From: Halictus rubicundus
Lineage: Eukaryota > Arthropoda > Insecta > Hymenoptera > Halictidae
DNA: 64,000 nucleotides
Assembly: GCF_050948215.1 (NCBI RefSeq)
Contig: NW_027488916.1
Coordinates: forward strand, 1 to 64,000
Direction: 5' to 3'
This document shows, one piece after another, positions 1 to 13,130 of the stretch. Every line of letters starts with the position of its first letter. Positions within the stretch are counted from its first letter, which is position 1. Made by a program: the position numbers and the translations under genes. The notes below the pieces were generated by a model. It made no database searches and had not been told where the DNA came from. It worked only from the letters and a program-made list of their open reading frames with translations.

Positions 1-61
1 ATAGAGGATAGGATAGGATAGAGGATACGATATAGGATTTAATAGGATAGAGGATAGGATA

Positions 62-482
62 GGATAGAGGATCCGATATAGGATTTAATAGGATAGAGGA
101 TAGGATACGATAAAGGATAGGATAGGATAGAGGATAGGATAGGATAGAGAATAGGATATAGGATTGGATAGGATATCGGATAGGATAGGATAGAGGATAG
201 GATAGGATAGAGAATAGGATATAGGATTGGATAGGATAGCGGATAGGATAGGATAGAGGATTGGATAGGATAGGGGATAGGATACGATAGAGGATAGGAT
301 AGGATAGAGAATAGGATATAGGATTGGATAGGATAGAGGATAGAATAGGATAGAGGATAGGATAGGATAGAGGATAGGATATGATACAGGATAGGATAGG
401 ATAGAGGATAGGATAGGATAGAGGATAGGATAGGATACAGGATAGGATAGGATAGAGGATAGGACATGATAGAGGATAGGAT
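62..482 (+). repeat. Domain A block 'GATCC to GACATG', copy 1
   Basis: The block starts at a GGATCCGATATAGG variant (CC at 73) and ends at a rare GGACATGATAG variant (GACATG at 473). Between them it carries GATAAAGG, two GAATAGGATATAGGATTGG units, GATATC, GATAGCGG, GATAGAATAGG and two ATACAGGATAGG units. The same ordered series recurs at about 4,447-4,804 and 16,874-17,284. This copy is longest (400 bp between markers, against 337 and 390), mostly through one extra GAATAGG...GCGG segment that copy 3 shares. It is a dispersed HOR block rather than an adjacent tandem copy. Confidence 0.75.
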
Positions 483-2552
483 AGGATAGAGGATAGGATA
501 GGATAGAGAATAGGATGGGATAGAGGATAGGATAGGATAGAGGATAGGATAGGATAGAGGATAGGATAGGATAGAGGATGGGATAGGATAGAGGATAGGA
601 TAGGATAGAGGATAGGATAGGATAGAGGATCCGATATAGGATTTAATAGGATAGAGGATAGGATACGATAAAGGATAGGATAGGATAGAGGATAGGATAG
701 GATAGAGGATAGGATAGGATAGAGGATAGGATATGATAGAGGGTACGATATAGGATTTAATAGGATAGAGGAGAGGATAGGATAGAGGATAGGATAGGAT
801 AGAGGATAGGATAGGATAGAGGATGGGATAGGATAGAGGATAATATAGGATAGAGGATAGGATAGGATGGAGGATAGGATACGATAGAGGATAGGATAGG
901 ATAGAGGATATGATACGATAGAGGATAGGATAGGATAGAGGATACGATATAGGATTTAATAGGATAGAGTATAGGATACGATAGAGGATAGGATATGATA
1001 GAGGATAGGATAGGATAGAGGATAGGATAGGATAGAGGATAGGATAGGGTAGAGGATAGGATAGGATAGAGGATAGGATACGATAGAGGATAGGATAGGA
1101 TAGAGGATACGATATAAGATTTAATAGGATAGAGGATAGGATACGATAGAGGATAGGATAGGATAGAGGATCCGATATAGGATTTAATAGGATAGAGGAT
1201 AGGATACGATAAAGGATAGGATAGGATAGAGGATAGGATAGGATAGAGAATAGGATATAGGATTGGATAGGATAGCGGATAGGATAGGATAGAGGATTGG
1301 ACAGGATAGGGGATAGGATACGATAGAGGATAGGATAGGATAGAGAATAGGATATAGGATTGGATAGGATAGAGGATAGAATAGGATAGATAATAGGATA
1401 GGATAGATGATAGGATAGGATAGAGGATAGGATAGGATAGAGGATAGGATAGGATAGAGGATCCGATATAGGATTTAATAGGATAGAGGATAGGATACGA
1501 TAAAGGATAGGATAGGATAGAGGATAGGATAGGATAGAGGATAGGATAGGATAGAGGATAGGATACGATAGAGGATAGGATAGGATAGAGGATACGATAT
1601 AGGATTTAATAGGATAGAGGATAGGATACGATAGAGGATACGATAGGATAGAGGATAGGATAGGATAGAGAATAGGATAGGATAGAGGAAAGGATAGGAT
1701 AGAGGATTGGATAGGATAGGGGATAGGATACGATAGAGGATAGGATAGGATAGAGAATAGGATATAGGATTGGATAGGATAGAGGATAGAATAGGATAGA
1801 GGATAGGATAGGATAGAGGATAGGATATGATACAGGATAGGATAGGATAGAGGATAGGATAGGATAGAGGATAGGATGGGATAGAGGATAGGATAGGATA
1901 GAGGATAGGATAGGATAGAGGATAGGATAGGATAGAGGATGGGATAGGATAGAGGATAGGATAGGATAGAGGATAGGATAGGATAGAGGATAGGATAGGA
2001 TAGAGGATAGGATAGGATAGAGGATAGGATAGGATAGAGGATAGGATAGGATAGAGGATAGGATAGGATAGAGGATAGGATAGGATAGAGAATAGGATAG
2101 GATAGAGGAAAGTATAGGATAGAGGATAGGATAGGATAGAGGATAGGATAGGATAGAGGATGGGATAGGATAGAGGATAATATAGGATAGAGGATAGGAT
2201 AGGATAGAGGATAGGATAGGATAGAGGATAGGATAGGATAGAGGATAGGATAGGATTGAGGATAGGATAGGATAGAGGATAGGATAGGATAGAGGATAGG
2301 ATAGGATAGAGGATAGGATAGGATAGAGGATAGGATAGGATAGAGGATAGGATAGGATAGAGAATAGGATAGGATAGAGGATAGGATAGGATAGAGGATA
2401 GGATAGGATAGAGGATAGGATAGGATAGAGGATAGGTTAGGATAGAGGATGGGATAGGATAGAGGATAGGATAGGATAGAGGATAGGATAGGATAGAGGA
2501 TAGGATAGGATAGAGGATAGGATAGGATAGAGGATAGGATAGGATAGAGGAT
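483..2552 (+). repeat. Domain A mosaic stretch with GATCC modules
   Basis: No gene is visible. The stretch alternates perfect 17-mer runs (for example about 1,970-2,090 and 2,180-2,440, the latter with GATTGAGG and GGTTAGG variants) with GATCC/TTTAAT modules (CC at 631, 1,172 and 1,463). The 1,172/1,463 pair is 291 bp apart. The same 291-bp spacing recurs at 12,087/12,378 and 15,541/15,832, which marks this pair as a reused HOR segment. GATAATATAGG and GAGGAAAG variants also appear. Confidence 0.7.
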
Positions 2553-3790
2553 ACGATATAGGATTTAATAGGATAGAGGATAGGATACGATAGAGGATAC
2601 GATAGGATAGAGGATAGGATAGGATAGAGAATAGGATAGGATAGAGGAAAGGATAGGATAGAGGATAGGATAGGATAGAGGATAGGATAGGATAGAGGAT
2701 GGGATAGGATAGAGGATAATATAGGATAGAGGATAGGATAGGATAGAGGATGGGATAGGATAGAGGATAATATAGGATAGAGGATAGGATAGGATAGAGG
2801 ATAGGATAGGATAGAGGATAGGATAGGATAGAGGATAGGATACGATAGAGGATAGGATAGGATAGAGGATACGATATAGGATTTAGTAGGATAGAGGATA
2901 GGATACGATAGAGGATAGGATAGGATAGAGGATAGGATAGGATAGAGAATAGGATATAGGATTGGATAGGATAGCGGATAGGATAGGATAGAGGATAGGA
3001 TAGGATAGAGGATAGGATAGGATAGAGGATAGGATAGGATAGAGGATAGGATAGGATAGAGGATACGATATAGGATTTAATAGGATAGAGGATAGGATAC
3101 GATCGAGGATACGATAGGATAGAGGATAGGATAGGATAGAGAATAGGATAGGATAGAGGAAAGGATAGGATAGAGGATAGGATAGGATAGAGGATAGGAT
3201 AGGATAGAGGATGGGATAGGATAGAGGATAATATAGGATAGAGGATAGGATAGGATAGAGGATGGGATAGGATAGAGGATAATATAGGATAGAGGATAGG
3301 ATAGGATAGAGGATAGGATAGGATAGAGGATAGGATAGGATAGAGGATAGGATACGATAGAGGATAGGATAGGATAGAGGATACGATATAGGATTTAATA
3401 GGATAGAGGATAGGATACGATAGAGGATAGGATAGGATAGAGGATAGGATAGGATAGAGAATAGGATATAGGATTGGATAGGATAGCGGATAGGATAGGA
3501 TAGAGGATAGGATAGGATAGAGGATAGGATAGGATAGAGGATAGGATAGGATAGAGGATACGATATAGGATTTAATAGGATAGAGGATAGGATACGATAG
3601 AGGATACGATAGGATAGAGGATAGGATAGGATAGAGAATAGGATAGGATAGAGGAAAGGATAGGATAGAGGATAGGATAGGATAGAGGATAGGATAGGAT
3701 AGAGGAAGGGATAGGATAGAGGATAATATAGGATAGAGGATAGGATAGGATAGAGGATAGGATAGGATAGAGGATAGGATACGATAGAGG
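2553..3790 (+). repeat. About 512-bp higher-order repeat, 2.4 copies
   Basis: ACGATATAGG markers at 2,553, 3,065 and 3,560, and GGAAAGG markers at 2,647, 3,159 and 3,654, give matching spacings of 512 and 495 bp. The second spacing is exactly one 17-mer shorter. A second marker pair (ACGATATAGG at 2,871 and 3,383) is also 512 bp apart. Each copy holds, in order, TTTAAT, GATACGATAGG, GAGGAAAGG, GATGGG and GATAATATAGG, then (in the full copies) a second TTTA module. The third copy is truncated near 3,790, where a GATCC module follows. Confidence 0.85.
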
Positions 3791-4446
3791 ATAGGATAGG
3801 ATAGAGGATCCGATATAGGATTTAATAGGATAGAAGATAGGATACGATAAAGGATAGGATAGGATAGAGGATAGGATAGGATAGAGAATAGGATATAGGA
3901 TTGGATAGGATAGCGGATAGGATAGGATAGAGGATTGGATAGGATAGGGGATAGGATACGATAGAGGATAGGATAGGATAGAGAATAGGATATAGGATTG
4001 GATAGGATAGAGGATAGAATAGGATAGAGGATAGGATAGGATAGAGGATAGGCTATGATACAGGATAGGATAGGATAGAGGATAGGATAGGATAGGATAG
4101 AGGATAGGATATGATAGAGGATAGGATAGGATAGAGGATAGGACAGGATAGAGAATAGGATAGGATAGAGGATAGGATAGGATAGAGGATAGGATAGGAT
4201 AGAGGATACGATATAGGATTTAATACTATAGAGTATAGGATACGATAGAGGATAGGATACGATAGAGGATAGGATATGATAGAGGATAGGATAGGATAGA
4301 GGATAGGATAGGATAGGATAGAGGATAGGATAGGATAGAGGATAGGATAGGATAGAGGATAGGATACGATAGAGGATAGGATAGGATAGAGGATACGATA
4401 TAGGATTTAATAGGATAGAGGATAGGATAGGATAGATGATAGGATA
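3791..4446 (+). repeat. Domain A mosaic stretch before block copy 2
   Basis: No gene is visible. A GATCC module (CC at 3,810) with the GATAAAGG, GCGG and GAATAGG series repeats the start of the GATCC-to-GACATG block, but reads GGCTATGATACAGG near 4,052 where the block has GGATATGATACAGG. An ATACT/AGTAT dyad lies at 4,223. The stretch looks like a recombinant of the neighbouring HOR types. Confidence 0.65.
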
Positions 4447-4804
4447 GGATAGAGGATCCGATATAGGATTTAATAGGATAGAGGATAGGATACGATAAAG
4501 GATAGGATAGGTTAGAGGATAGGATAGGATAGAGAATAGGATATAGGATTGGATAGGATAGCGGATAGGATAGGATAGAGGATTGGATAGGATAGGGGAT
4601 AGGATACGATAGAGGATAGGATAGGATAGAGAATAGGATATAGGATTGGATAGGATAGAGGATAGAATAGGATAGAGGATAGGATAGGATAGAGGATAGG
4701 ATATGATACAGGATAGGATAGGATAGAGGATAGGATAGGATAGAGGATAGGATAGGATACAGGATAGGATAGGATAGAGGATAGGACATGATAGAGGATA
4801 GGAT
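4447..4804 (+). repeat. Domain A block 'GATCC to GACATG', copy 2
   Basis: GATCC (CC at 4,458) to GACATG (4,795) reproduces the ordered variants of copy 1 at 62-482, with one GAATAGG...GCGG segment fewer and a private GGTTAGAGG change near 4,510. It lies about 4.3 kb from copy 1 and about 12.5 kb from copy 3 at the GACATG end. That fits repeated block exchange within the array rather than simple tandem growth. Confidence 0.75.
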
Positions 4805-4950
4805 AGGATAGAGGATAATATAGGATAGAGGATAGGATAGGATAGAGGATGGGATAGGATAGAGGATAATATAGGATAGAGGATAGGATATAGGATTTAA
4901 TAGGATAGAGGATAGGATACGATAAAGGATAGGATAGGATAGAGGATAGG

Positions 4951-5763
4951 ATATAGGATAGGATAGGATAGAGGATAGGATAGGATAGAGGATAGGATAG
5001 GATAGAGGATGGGATAGGATAGAGGATAGGATAGGATAGAGGATAGGATAGGATAGAGGATAGGATAGGATAGAGGATAGGATAGGATAGAGGATAGGAT
5101 AGGATAGAGGATACGATATAGGATTTAATAGGATAGAGGATAGGATACGATAGAGGATACGATAGGATAGAGGATAGGATAGGATAGAGAATAGGATAGG
5201 ATAGAGGAAAGGATAGGATAGAGGATAGGATAGGATAGAGGATAGGATAGGATAGAGGATGGGATAGGATAGAGGATAATATAGGATAGAGGATAGGATA
5301 GGATAGAGGATGGGATAGGATAGAGGATAGGATAGGATAGAGAATAGGATAGGATAGAGGAAAGGATAGGATAGAGGATCGGATAGGATAGAGGATGGGA
5401 TAGGATAGAGGATAATATAGGATAGAGGATAGGATAGGATAGAGGATGGGATAGGATAGAGGATAATATAGGATAGAGGATAGGATATAGGATTTAATAG
5501 GATAGAGGATAGGATACGATAAAGGATAGGATAGGATAGAGGATAGGATAGGATAGAGGATGGGATAGGATAGAGGATAATATAGGATAGAGGATAGGAT
5601 AGGATGGAGGATAGGATACGATAGAGGATAGGATAGGATAGAGGATATGATACGATAGAGGATAGGATAGGAGAGAGGATACGATATAGGATTTAATAGG
5701 ATAGAGTATAGGATACGATAGAGGATAGGATACGATATAGGATAGGATGTGATAGAGGATAGG
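4951..5763 (+). repeat. 813-bp tandem duplication, copy 1
   Basis: Five independent marker pairs are 813 bp apart: ATATAGG 4,951/5,764; GAAAGG 5,207/6,020; GAAAGG 5,360/6,173; the GATCGG variant just after each second GAAAGG; and GTGAT 5,749/6,562. The block holds a perfect 17-mer run, TTTAAT and ACGATAGG variants, two GAGGAAAGG units, a GATCGG variant, several GATGGG/GATAATATAGG pairs and a GATGTGATAGAGG end. The exact shared spacing implies a recent duplication with no unit gain since. Confidence 0.9.
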
Positions 5764-6576
5764 ATATAGGATAGGATAGGATAGAGGATAGGATAGGATA
5801 GAGGATAGGATAGGATAGAGGATGGGATAGGATAGAGGATAGGATAGGATAGAGGATAGGATAGGATAGAGGATAGGATAGGATAGAGGATAGGATAGGA
5901 TAGAGGATAGGATAGGATAGAGGATACGATATAGGATTTAATAGGATAGAGGATAGGATACGATAGAGGATACGATAGGATAGAGGATAGGATAGGATAG
6001 AGAATAGGATAGGATAGAGGAAAGGATAGGATAGAGGATAGGATAGGATAGAGGATAGGATAGGATAGAGGATGGGATAGGATAGAGGATAATATAGGAT
6101 AGAGGATAGGATAGGATAGAGGATGGGATAGGATAGAGGATAGGATAGGATAGAGAATAGGATAGGATAGAGGAAAGGATAGGATAGAGGATCGGATAGG
6201 ATAGAGGATGGGATAGGATAGAGGATAATATAGGATAGAGGATAGGATAGGATAGAGGATGGGATAGGATAGAGGATAATATAGGATAGAGGATAGGATA
6301 TAGGATTTAATAGGATAGAGGATAGGATACGATAAAGGATAGGATAGGATAGAGGATAGGATAGGATAGAGGATGGGATAGGATAGAGGATAATATAGGA
6401 TAGAGGATAGGATAGGATGGAGGATAGGATACGATAGAGGATAGGATAGGATAGAGGATATGATACGATAGAGGATAGGATAGGAGAGAGGATACGATAT
6501 AGGATTTAATAGGATAGAGTATAGGATACGATAGAGGATAGGATACGATATAGGATAGGATGTGATAGAGGATAGG
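5764..6576 (+). repeat. 813-bp tandem duplication, copy 2
   Basis: Direct head-to-tail copy of 4,951-5,763 with the same variant order and constant 813-bp offset at every marker checked. After the GATGTGATAGAGG end (GTGAT at 6,562) the sequence leaves the copy and enters 17-mers and a GATCC module. Confidence 0.9.
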
Positions 6577-8059
6577 ATAGGATAGAGGATAGGATAGGAT
6601 AGAGGATAGGATAGGATAGAGGATAGGATAGGATAGAGGATAGGATACGATAGACGATAGGATAGGATAGAGGATACGATATAGGATTTAATAGGATAGA
6701 GGATAGGATAGGATAGAGGATCCGATATAGGATTTAATAGGATAGAGGATAGGATACGATAAAGGATAGGATAGGATAGAGGATAGGATAGGATAGAGAA
6801 TAGGATATAGGATTGGATAGGATATCGGATAGGATAGGATAGAGGATAGGATAGGATAGAGAATAGGATATAGGATTGGATAGGATAGAGGATAGGATAG
6901 GATAGAGGATTGGATAGGATAGGGGATAGGATACGATAGAGGATAGGATAGGATAGAGGATAGGATAGGATAGAGGATGGGATAGGATAGAGGATAGGAT
7001 AGGATAGAGGATAGGATAGGATAGAGGATAGGATAGGATAGAGGATAGGATAGGATAGAGGATAGGATAGGATAGAGGATAGGATAGGATAGAGGATAGG
7101 ATAGGATAGAGGAAAGTATAGGATAGAGGATAGGATAGGATAGAGGATGGGATAGGATAGAGGATAATATAGGATAGAGGATAATATAGGATAGAGGATA
7201 GGATAGGATAGAGGATAGGATAGGATAGAGGATAGGATAGGATAGAGGATAGGATAGGATTGAGGATAGGATAGGATAGAGGATAGGATAGGATAGAGGA
7301 TAGGATAGGATAGAGGATGGGATAGGATAGAGGATGGGATAGGATAGAGGATAGGATAGGATAGAGGATAGGATAGGATAGAGGATAGGATAGGATAGAG
7401 AATAGGATAGGATAGAGGATAGGATAGGATAGAGGATAGGATAGGATAGAGGATAGGATAGGATAGAGGATGGGATAGGATAGAGGATAGGATAGGATAG
7501 ACGATAGGATAGGATAGAGGATAGGATAGGATAGAGGATAGGATAGGATAGAGGATTGGATAGGATAGAGGATAGGATAGGATAGAGGATAGGATAGGAT
7601 AGAGGATAGGATAGGATAGAGGATACGATATAGGATTTAATAGGATAGAGGATAGGATACGATAGAGGATACGATAGGATAGAGGATAGGATAGGATAGA
7701 GAATAGGATAGGATAGAGGAAAGGATAGGATAGAGGATAGGATAGGATAGAGGATAGGATAGGATAGAGGATGGGATAGGATAGAGGATGGGATAGGATA
7801 GAGGATAATATAGGATAGAGGATAGGATAGGATAGAGGATAGGATAGGATAGAGGATAGGATAGGATAGAGGATAGGATACGATAGAGTATAGGATAGGA
7901 TAGAGGATACGATATAGGATTTAATAGGATAGACGATAGGATACGATAGAGGATAGGATAGGATAGAGGATAGGATAGGATAGAGAATAGGATATAGGAT
8001 TGGATAGGATAGCGGATAGGATAGGATAGAGGATAGGATAGGATAGAGGATAGGATAGG
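6577..8059 (+). repeat. Domain A stretch, mostly homogeneous 17-mers
   Basis: No gene is visible. A GATCC module (CC at 6,722) with a GATATC site (6,821) is followed from about 6,950 by long runs of near-perfect 17-mers, with occasional GATGGG, GATAATATAGG, GATTGAGG and GACGATAGG variants. A TTTAAT / GATACGATAGG / GAGGAAAGG module lies at about 7,625-7,730 and a second TTTAAT module at about 7,905-7,935. Confidence 0.65.
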
Positions 8060-10215
8060 ATAGAGGATAGGATAGGATAGAGGATCCGATATAGGATTTA
8101 ATAGGATAGAGGATAGGATACGATAAAGGATAGGATAGGATAGAGGATAGGATAGGATAGAGAATAGGATATAGGATTGGATAGGATAGCGGATAGGATA
8201 GGATAGAGGATTGGATAGGATAGGTGATAGGATACGATAGAGGATAGGATAGGATAGAGAATAGGATATAGGATTGGATAGGATAGAGGATAGGATAGGA
8301 TAGAGGATAGGATATGATACAGGATAGGATAGGATAGAGGATAGGATAGGATAGAGGATAGGATAGGATACAGGATAGGATAGGATAGAGGATAGGATAT
8401 GATAGAGGATAGGATAGGATAGAGGATAGGATAGGATAGAGAATAGGATGGGATAGAGGATAGGATAGGATAGAGGATAGGATAGGATAGAGGATAGGAT
8501 AGGATAGAGGATGGGATAGGATAGAGGATAGGATAGGATAGAGGATAGGATAGGATAGAGGATAGGATAGGATAGAGGATAGGATAGGATAGAGGATAGG
8601 ATAGGATAGAGGATAGGATAGGATAGAGGATACGATATAGGATTTATTAGGATAGAGGATAGGATACGATAGAGGATACGATAGGATAGAGGATAGGATA
8701 GGATAGAGAATAGGATAGGATAGAGCAAAGGATAGGATAGAGGATAGGATAGGATAGAGGATAGGATAGGATAGAGGATGGGATAGGATAGAGGATAATA
8801 TAGGATAGAGGATAGGATAGGATAGAGGATGGGATAGGATAGAGGATAATATAGGATAGAGGATAGGATATAGGATTTAATAGGATAGAGGATAGGATAT
8901 AGGATTTAATAGGATAGAGTATAGGATACGATAAAGGATAGGATAGGATAGAGGATAGGATATAGGATTGGATAGGATAGCGGATAGGATAGGATAGGGG
9001 ATTGGATAGGATAGAGAATAGGATATAGGATTGGATAGGATAGAGGATAGAATAGGATAGAGGATAGGATAGGATAGAGGATAGGATAGGATAGAGAATA
9101 GGATAGGATAGAGGATAGGATAGGATAGAGGATACGATATAGGATTTAATACTATAGAGTATAGGATACGATAGAGGATAGGATACGATAGAGGATAGGA
9201 TATGATAGAGGATAGGATAGGATAGAGGATAGGATAGGATAGAGGATAGGATAGGATAGAGGATTGGATAGGATAGGGGATAGGATACGATAGAGGATAG
9301 GATAGGATAGAGAATAGGATAGAGGATAGGATAGGATAGAGGATAGGATAGGATAGAGGATAGGATAGGATAGAGGATAGGATAGGATAGAGGATCCGAT
9401 ATAGGATTTAATAGGATAGAGGATAGGATACGATAAAGGATAGGATAGGATAGAGGATAGGATAGGATAGAGGATGGGATAGGATAGAGGATAGGATAGG
9501 ATAGAGAATAGGATGGGATAGAGGATAGGATAGGATAGAGGATAGGATAGGATAGAGGATAGGATAGGATAGAGGATGGGATAGGATAGAGGATAGGATA
9601 GGATAGAGGATAGGATAGGATAGAGGATAGGATAGGGTAGAGGATAGGATAGGATAGAGGATAGGATAGGATAGAGGATAGGATAGGATAGAGGATACGA
9701 TATAGGATTTATTAGGATAGAGGATAGGATACGATAGAGGATACGATAGGATAGAGGATAGGATAGGATAGAGAATAGGATAGGATAGAGGAAAGGATAG
9801 GATAGAGGATAGGATAGGATAGAGGATAGGATAGGATAGAGAATAGGATAGGATAGAGGAAAGGATAGGATAGAGGATAGGATAGGATAGAGGATAGGAT
9901 AGGATAGAGGATGGGATAGGATAGAGGATCCGATATAGGATTTATTAGGATAGAGGATAGGATACGATAGAGGATACGATAGGATAGAGGATAGGATAGG
10001 ATAGAGAATAGGATAGGATAGAGGAAAGGATAGGATAGAGGATAGGATAGGATAGAGGATAGGATAGGATAGAGGATGGGATAGGATAGAGGATAATATA
10101 GGATAGAGGATAGGATAGGATAGAGGATGGGATAGGATAGAGGATAATATAGGATAGAGGATAGGATATAGGATTTAATAGGATAGAGGATAGGATACGA
10201 TAAAGGATAGGAAAG
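8060..10215 (+). repeat. About 2.1-kb domain A block, copy 1 of a 2.6-3.0-kb HOR
   Basis: This segment matches 10,740-13,130 with an offset that steps up as units are gained or lost. The offset is 2,679 at GATCC (8,086/10,765), 2,628 at GCAAAGG (8,725/11,353) and ATACT (9,149/11,777), 2,982 at GATCC (9,396/12,378), and 2,914 at GATCC-TTTATT (9,930/12,844) and TAAAGG (10,201/13,115). The change from 2,679 to 2,628 is exactly three 17-mers, and 2,982 to 2,914 is exactly four. A rare GGATTTATT variant and GATAGCAAAGG are shared. Confidence 0.8.
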
Positions 10216-10739
10216 GATAGAGGATAGGATATAGGATTGGATAGGATAGCGGATAGGATAGGATAGGGGATTGGATAGGATAGAGAATAGGATATAGGAT
10301 TGGATAGGATAGAGGATAGAATAGGATAGAGGATAGGATAGGATAGAGGATAGGATAGGATAGAGGATAGGATACGATAGAGGATAGGATATGATAGAGG
10401 ATAGGATAGGATAGAGGATAGGATAGGATAGAGGATAGGATACGATAGAGGATAGGATACGATAGAGGATAGGATATGATAGAGGATAGGATAGGATAGA
10501 GGATAGGATAGGATAGAGGATAGGATACGATAGAGGATAGGATATGATAGAGGATAGGATAGGATAGAGGATAGGATAGGATAGGATAGAGGATAGGATA
10601 GGATAGAGGATAGGATTGGATAGAGGATAATATAGGATAGAGGATAGGATAGGATAGAGGATGGGATAGGATAGAGGATAATATAGGATAGAGGATAGGA
10701 TAGGATAGAGGATAGGATAGGATAGAGGATAGGATACGA
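10216..10739 (+). repeat. Domain A spacer between two HOR copies
   Basis: No gene is visible. 17-mers carry ATATAGGATTGG, GATAGCGG, GATAGAATAGG, many GATACGATAGAGG and GATATGATAGAGG variants, one 22-bp unit near 10,570 and GATAATATAGG pairs. It contributes to the difference in spacing between the flanking copies. Confidence 0.6.
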
Positions 10740-13130
10740 TAGAGGATAGGATAGGATAGAGGATCCGATATAGGATTTAATAGGATAGAGGATAGGATAC
10801 GATAAAGGATAGGATAGGATAGAGGATAGGATAGGATAGAGAATAGGATATAGGATTGGATAGGATAGCGGATAGGATAGGATAGAGGATTGGATAGGAT
10901 AGGTGATAGGATACGATAGAGGATAGGATAGGATAGAGAATAGGATATAGGATTGGATAGGATAGAGGATAGGATAGGATAGAGGATAGGATATGATACA
11001 GGATAGGATAGGATAGAGGATAGGATAGGATAGAGGATAGGATAGGATACAGGATAGGATAGGATAGAGGATAGGATATGATAGAGGATAGGATAGGATA
11101 GAGGATAGGATAGGATAGAGGATAGGATAGGATAGAGGATGGGATAGGATAGAGGATAGGATAGGATAGAGGATAGGATAGGATAGAGGATAGGATAGGA
11201 TAGAGGATAGGATAGGATAGAGGATAGGATAGGATAGAGGATAGGATAGGATAGAGGATACGATATAGGATTTATTAGGATAGAGGATAGGATACGATAG
11301 AGGATACGATAGGATAGAGGATAGGATAGGATAGAGAATAGGATAGGATAGAGCAAAGGATAGGATAGAGGATAGGATAGGATAGAGGATAGGATAGGAT
11401 AGAGGATGGGATAGGATAGAGGATAATATAGGATAGAGGATAGGATAGGATAGAGGATGGGATAGGATAGAGGATAATATAGGATAGAGGATAGGATATA
11501 GGATTTAATAGGATAGAGGATAGGATATAGGATTTAATAGGATAGAGTATAGGATACGATAAAGGATAGGATAGGATAGAGGATAGGATATAGGATTGGA
11601 TAGGATAGCGGATAGGATAGGATAGGGGATTGGATAGGATAGAGAATAGGATATAGGATTGGATAGGATAGAGGATAGAATAGGATAGAGGATAGGATAG
11701 GATAGAGGATAGGATAGGATAGAGAATAGGATAGGATAGAGGATAGGATAGGATAGAGGATACGATATAGGATTTAATACTATAGAGTATAGGATACGAT
11801 AGAGGATAGGATACGATAGAGGATAGGATATGATAGAGGATAGGATAGGATAGAGGAGAGGATAGGATAGAGGATAGGATAGGATAGAGGATAGGATAGG
11901 ATAGAGGATAGGATACGATAGAGGATAGGATAGGATAGAGGATACGATATAGGATTTAATAGGATAGAGGATAGGATAGGATAGATGATTGGATAGGATA
12001 GAGGATCCGATATAGGATTTAATAGGATATAGGATTTAATAGGATAGAGGATAGGATAGGATAGATGATTGGATAGGATAGAGGATCCGATATAGGATTT
12101 AATAGGATAGAGGATAGGATACGATAAAGGATAGGATAGGATAGAGGATAGGATAGGATAGAGAATAGGATATAGGATTGGATAGGATAGCGGATAGGAT
12201 AGGATAGAGGATTGGATAGGATAGGGGATAGGATACGATAGAGGATAGGATAGGATAGAGAATAGGATATAGGATTGGATAGGATAGAGGATAGAATAGG
12301 ATAGAGGATAGGATAGGATAGAGGATAGGATAGGATAGAGGATAGGATAGGATAGAGGATAGGATAGGATAGAGGATCCGATATAGGATTTAATAGGATA
12401 GAGGATAGGATACGATAAAGGATAGGATAGGATAGAGGATAGGATAGGATAGAGGATGGGATAGGATAGAGGATAGGATAGGATAGAGAATAGGATGGGA
12501 TAGAGGATAGGATAGGATAGAGGATAGGATAGGATAGAGGATAGGATAGGATAGAGGATGGGATAGGATAGAGGATAGGATAGGATAGAGGATAGGATAG
12601 GATAGAGGATAGGATAGGGTAGAGGATAGGATAGGATAGAGGATAGGATAGGATAGAGGATAGGATAGGATAGAGGATACGATATAGGATTTATTAGGAT
12701 AGAGGATAGGATACGATAGAGGATACGATAGGATAGAGGATAGGATAGGATAGAGAATAGGATAGGATAGAGGAAAGGATAGGATAGAGGATAGGATAGG
12801 ATAGAGGATAGGATAGGATAGAGGATGGGATAGGATAGAGGATCCGATATAGGATTTATTAGGATAGAGGATAGGATACCATAGAGGATACGATAGGATA
12901 GAGGATAGGATAGGATAGAGAATAGGATAGGATAGAGGAAAGGATAGGATAGAGGATAGGATAGGATAGAGGATAGGATAGGATAGAGGATGGGATAGGA
13001 TAGAGGATAATATAGGATAGAGGATAGGATAGGATAGAGGATGGGATAGGATAGAGGATAATATAGGATAGAGGATAGGATATAGGATTTAATAGGATAG
13101 AGGATAGGATACGATAAAGGATAGGAAAGG
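10740..13130 (+). repeat. About 2.4-kb domain A block, copy 2 of a 2.6-3.0-kb HOR
   Basis: Second copy of 8,060-10,215. It contains an internal near-perfect duplication of about 80 bp around 12,007/12,087, where TTTAATAGG...GATGATTGG...GATCC occurs twice in succession; copy 1 lacks it. The 12,087/12,378 GATCC pair is 291 bp apart, matching 1,172/1,463 and 15,541/15,832. It ends in a GATAAAGGATAGGAAAGG signature at about 13,111-13,130, shared with copy 1. Confidence 0.8.

Noticed and set aside
4223..4236. ATACT...AGTAT dyad as a transcription terminator
   Set aside because: Only 5-bp arms, no T-tract, and no gene upstream.
7637..11356. Two similar - strand frames (7,637-8,728 and 10,175-11,356) resembling a paralogous gene pair
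   Set aside because: The similarity reflects duplication of the satellite block itself. The translations are the same 17-residue cycle as elsewhere.
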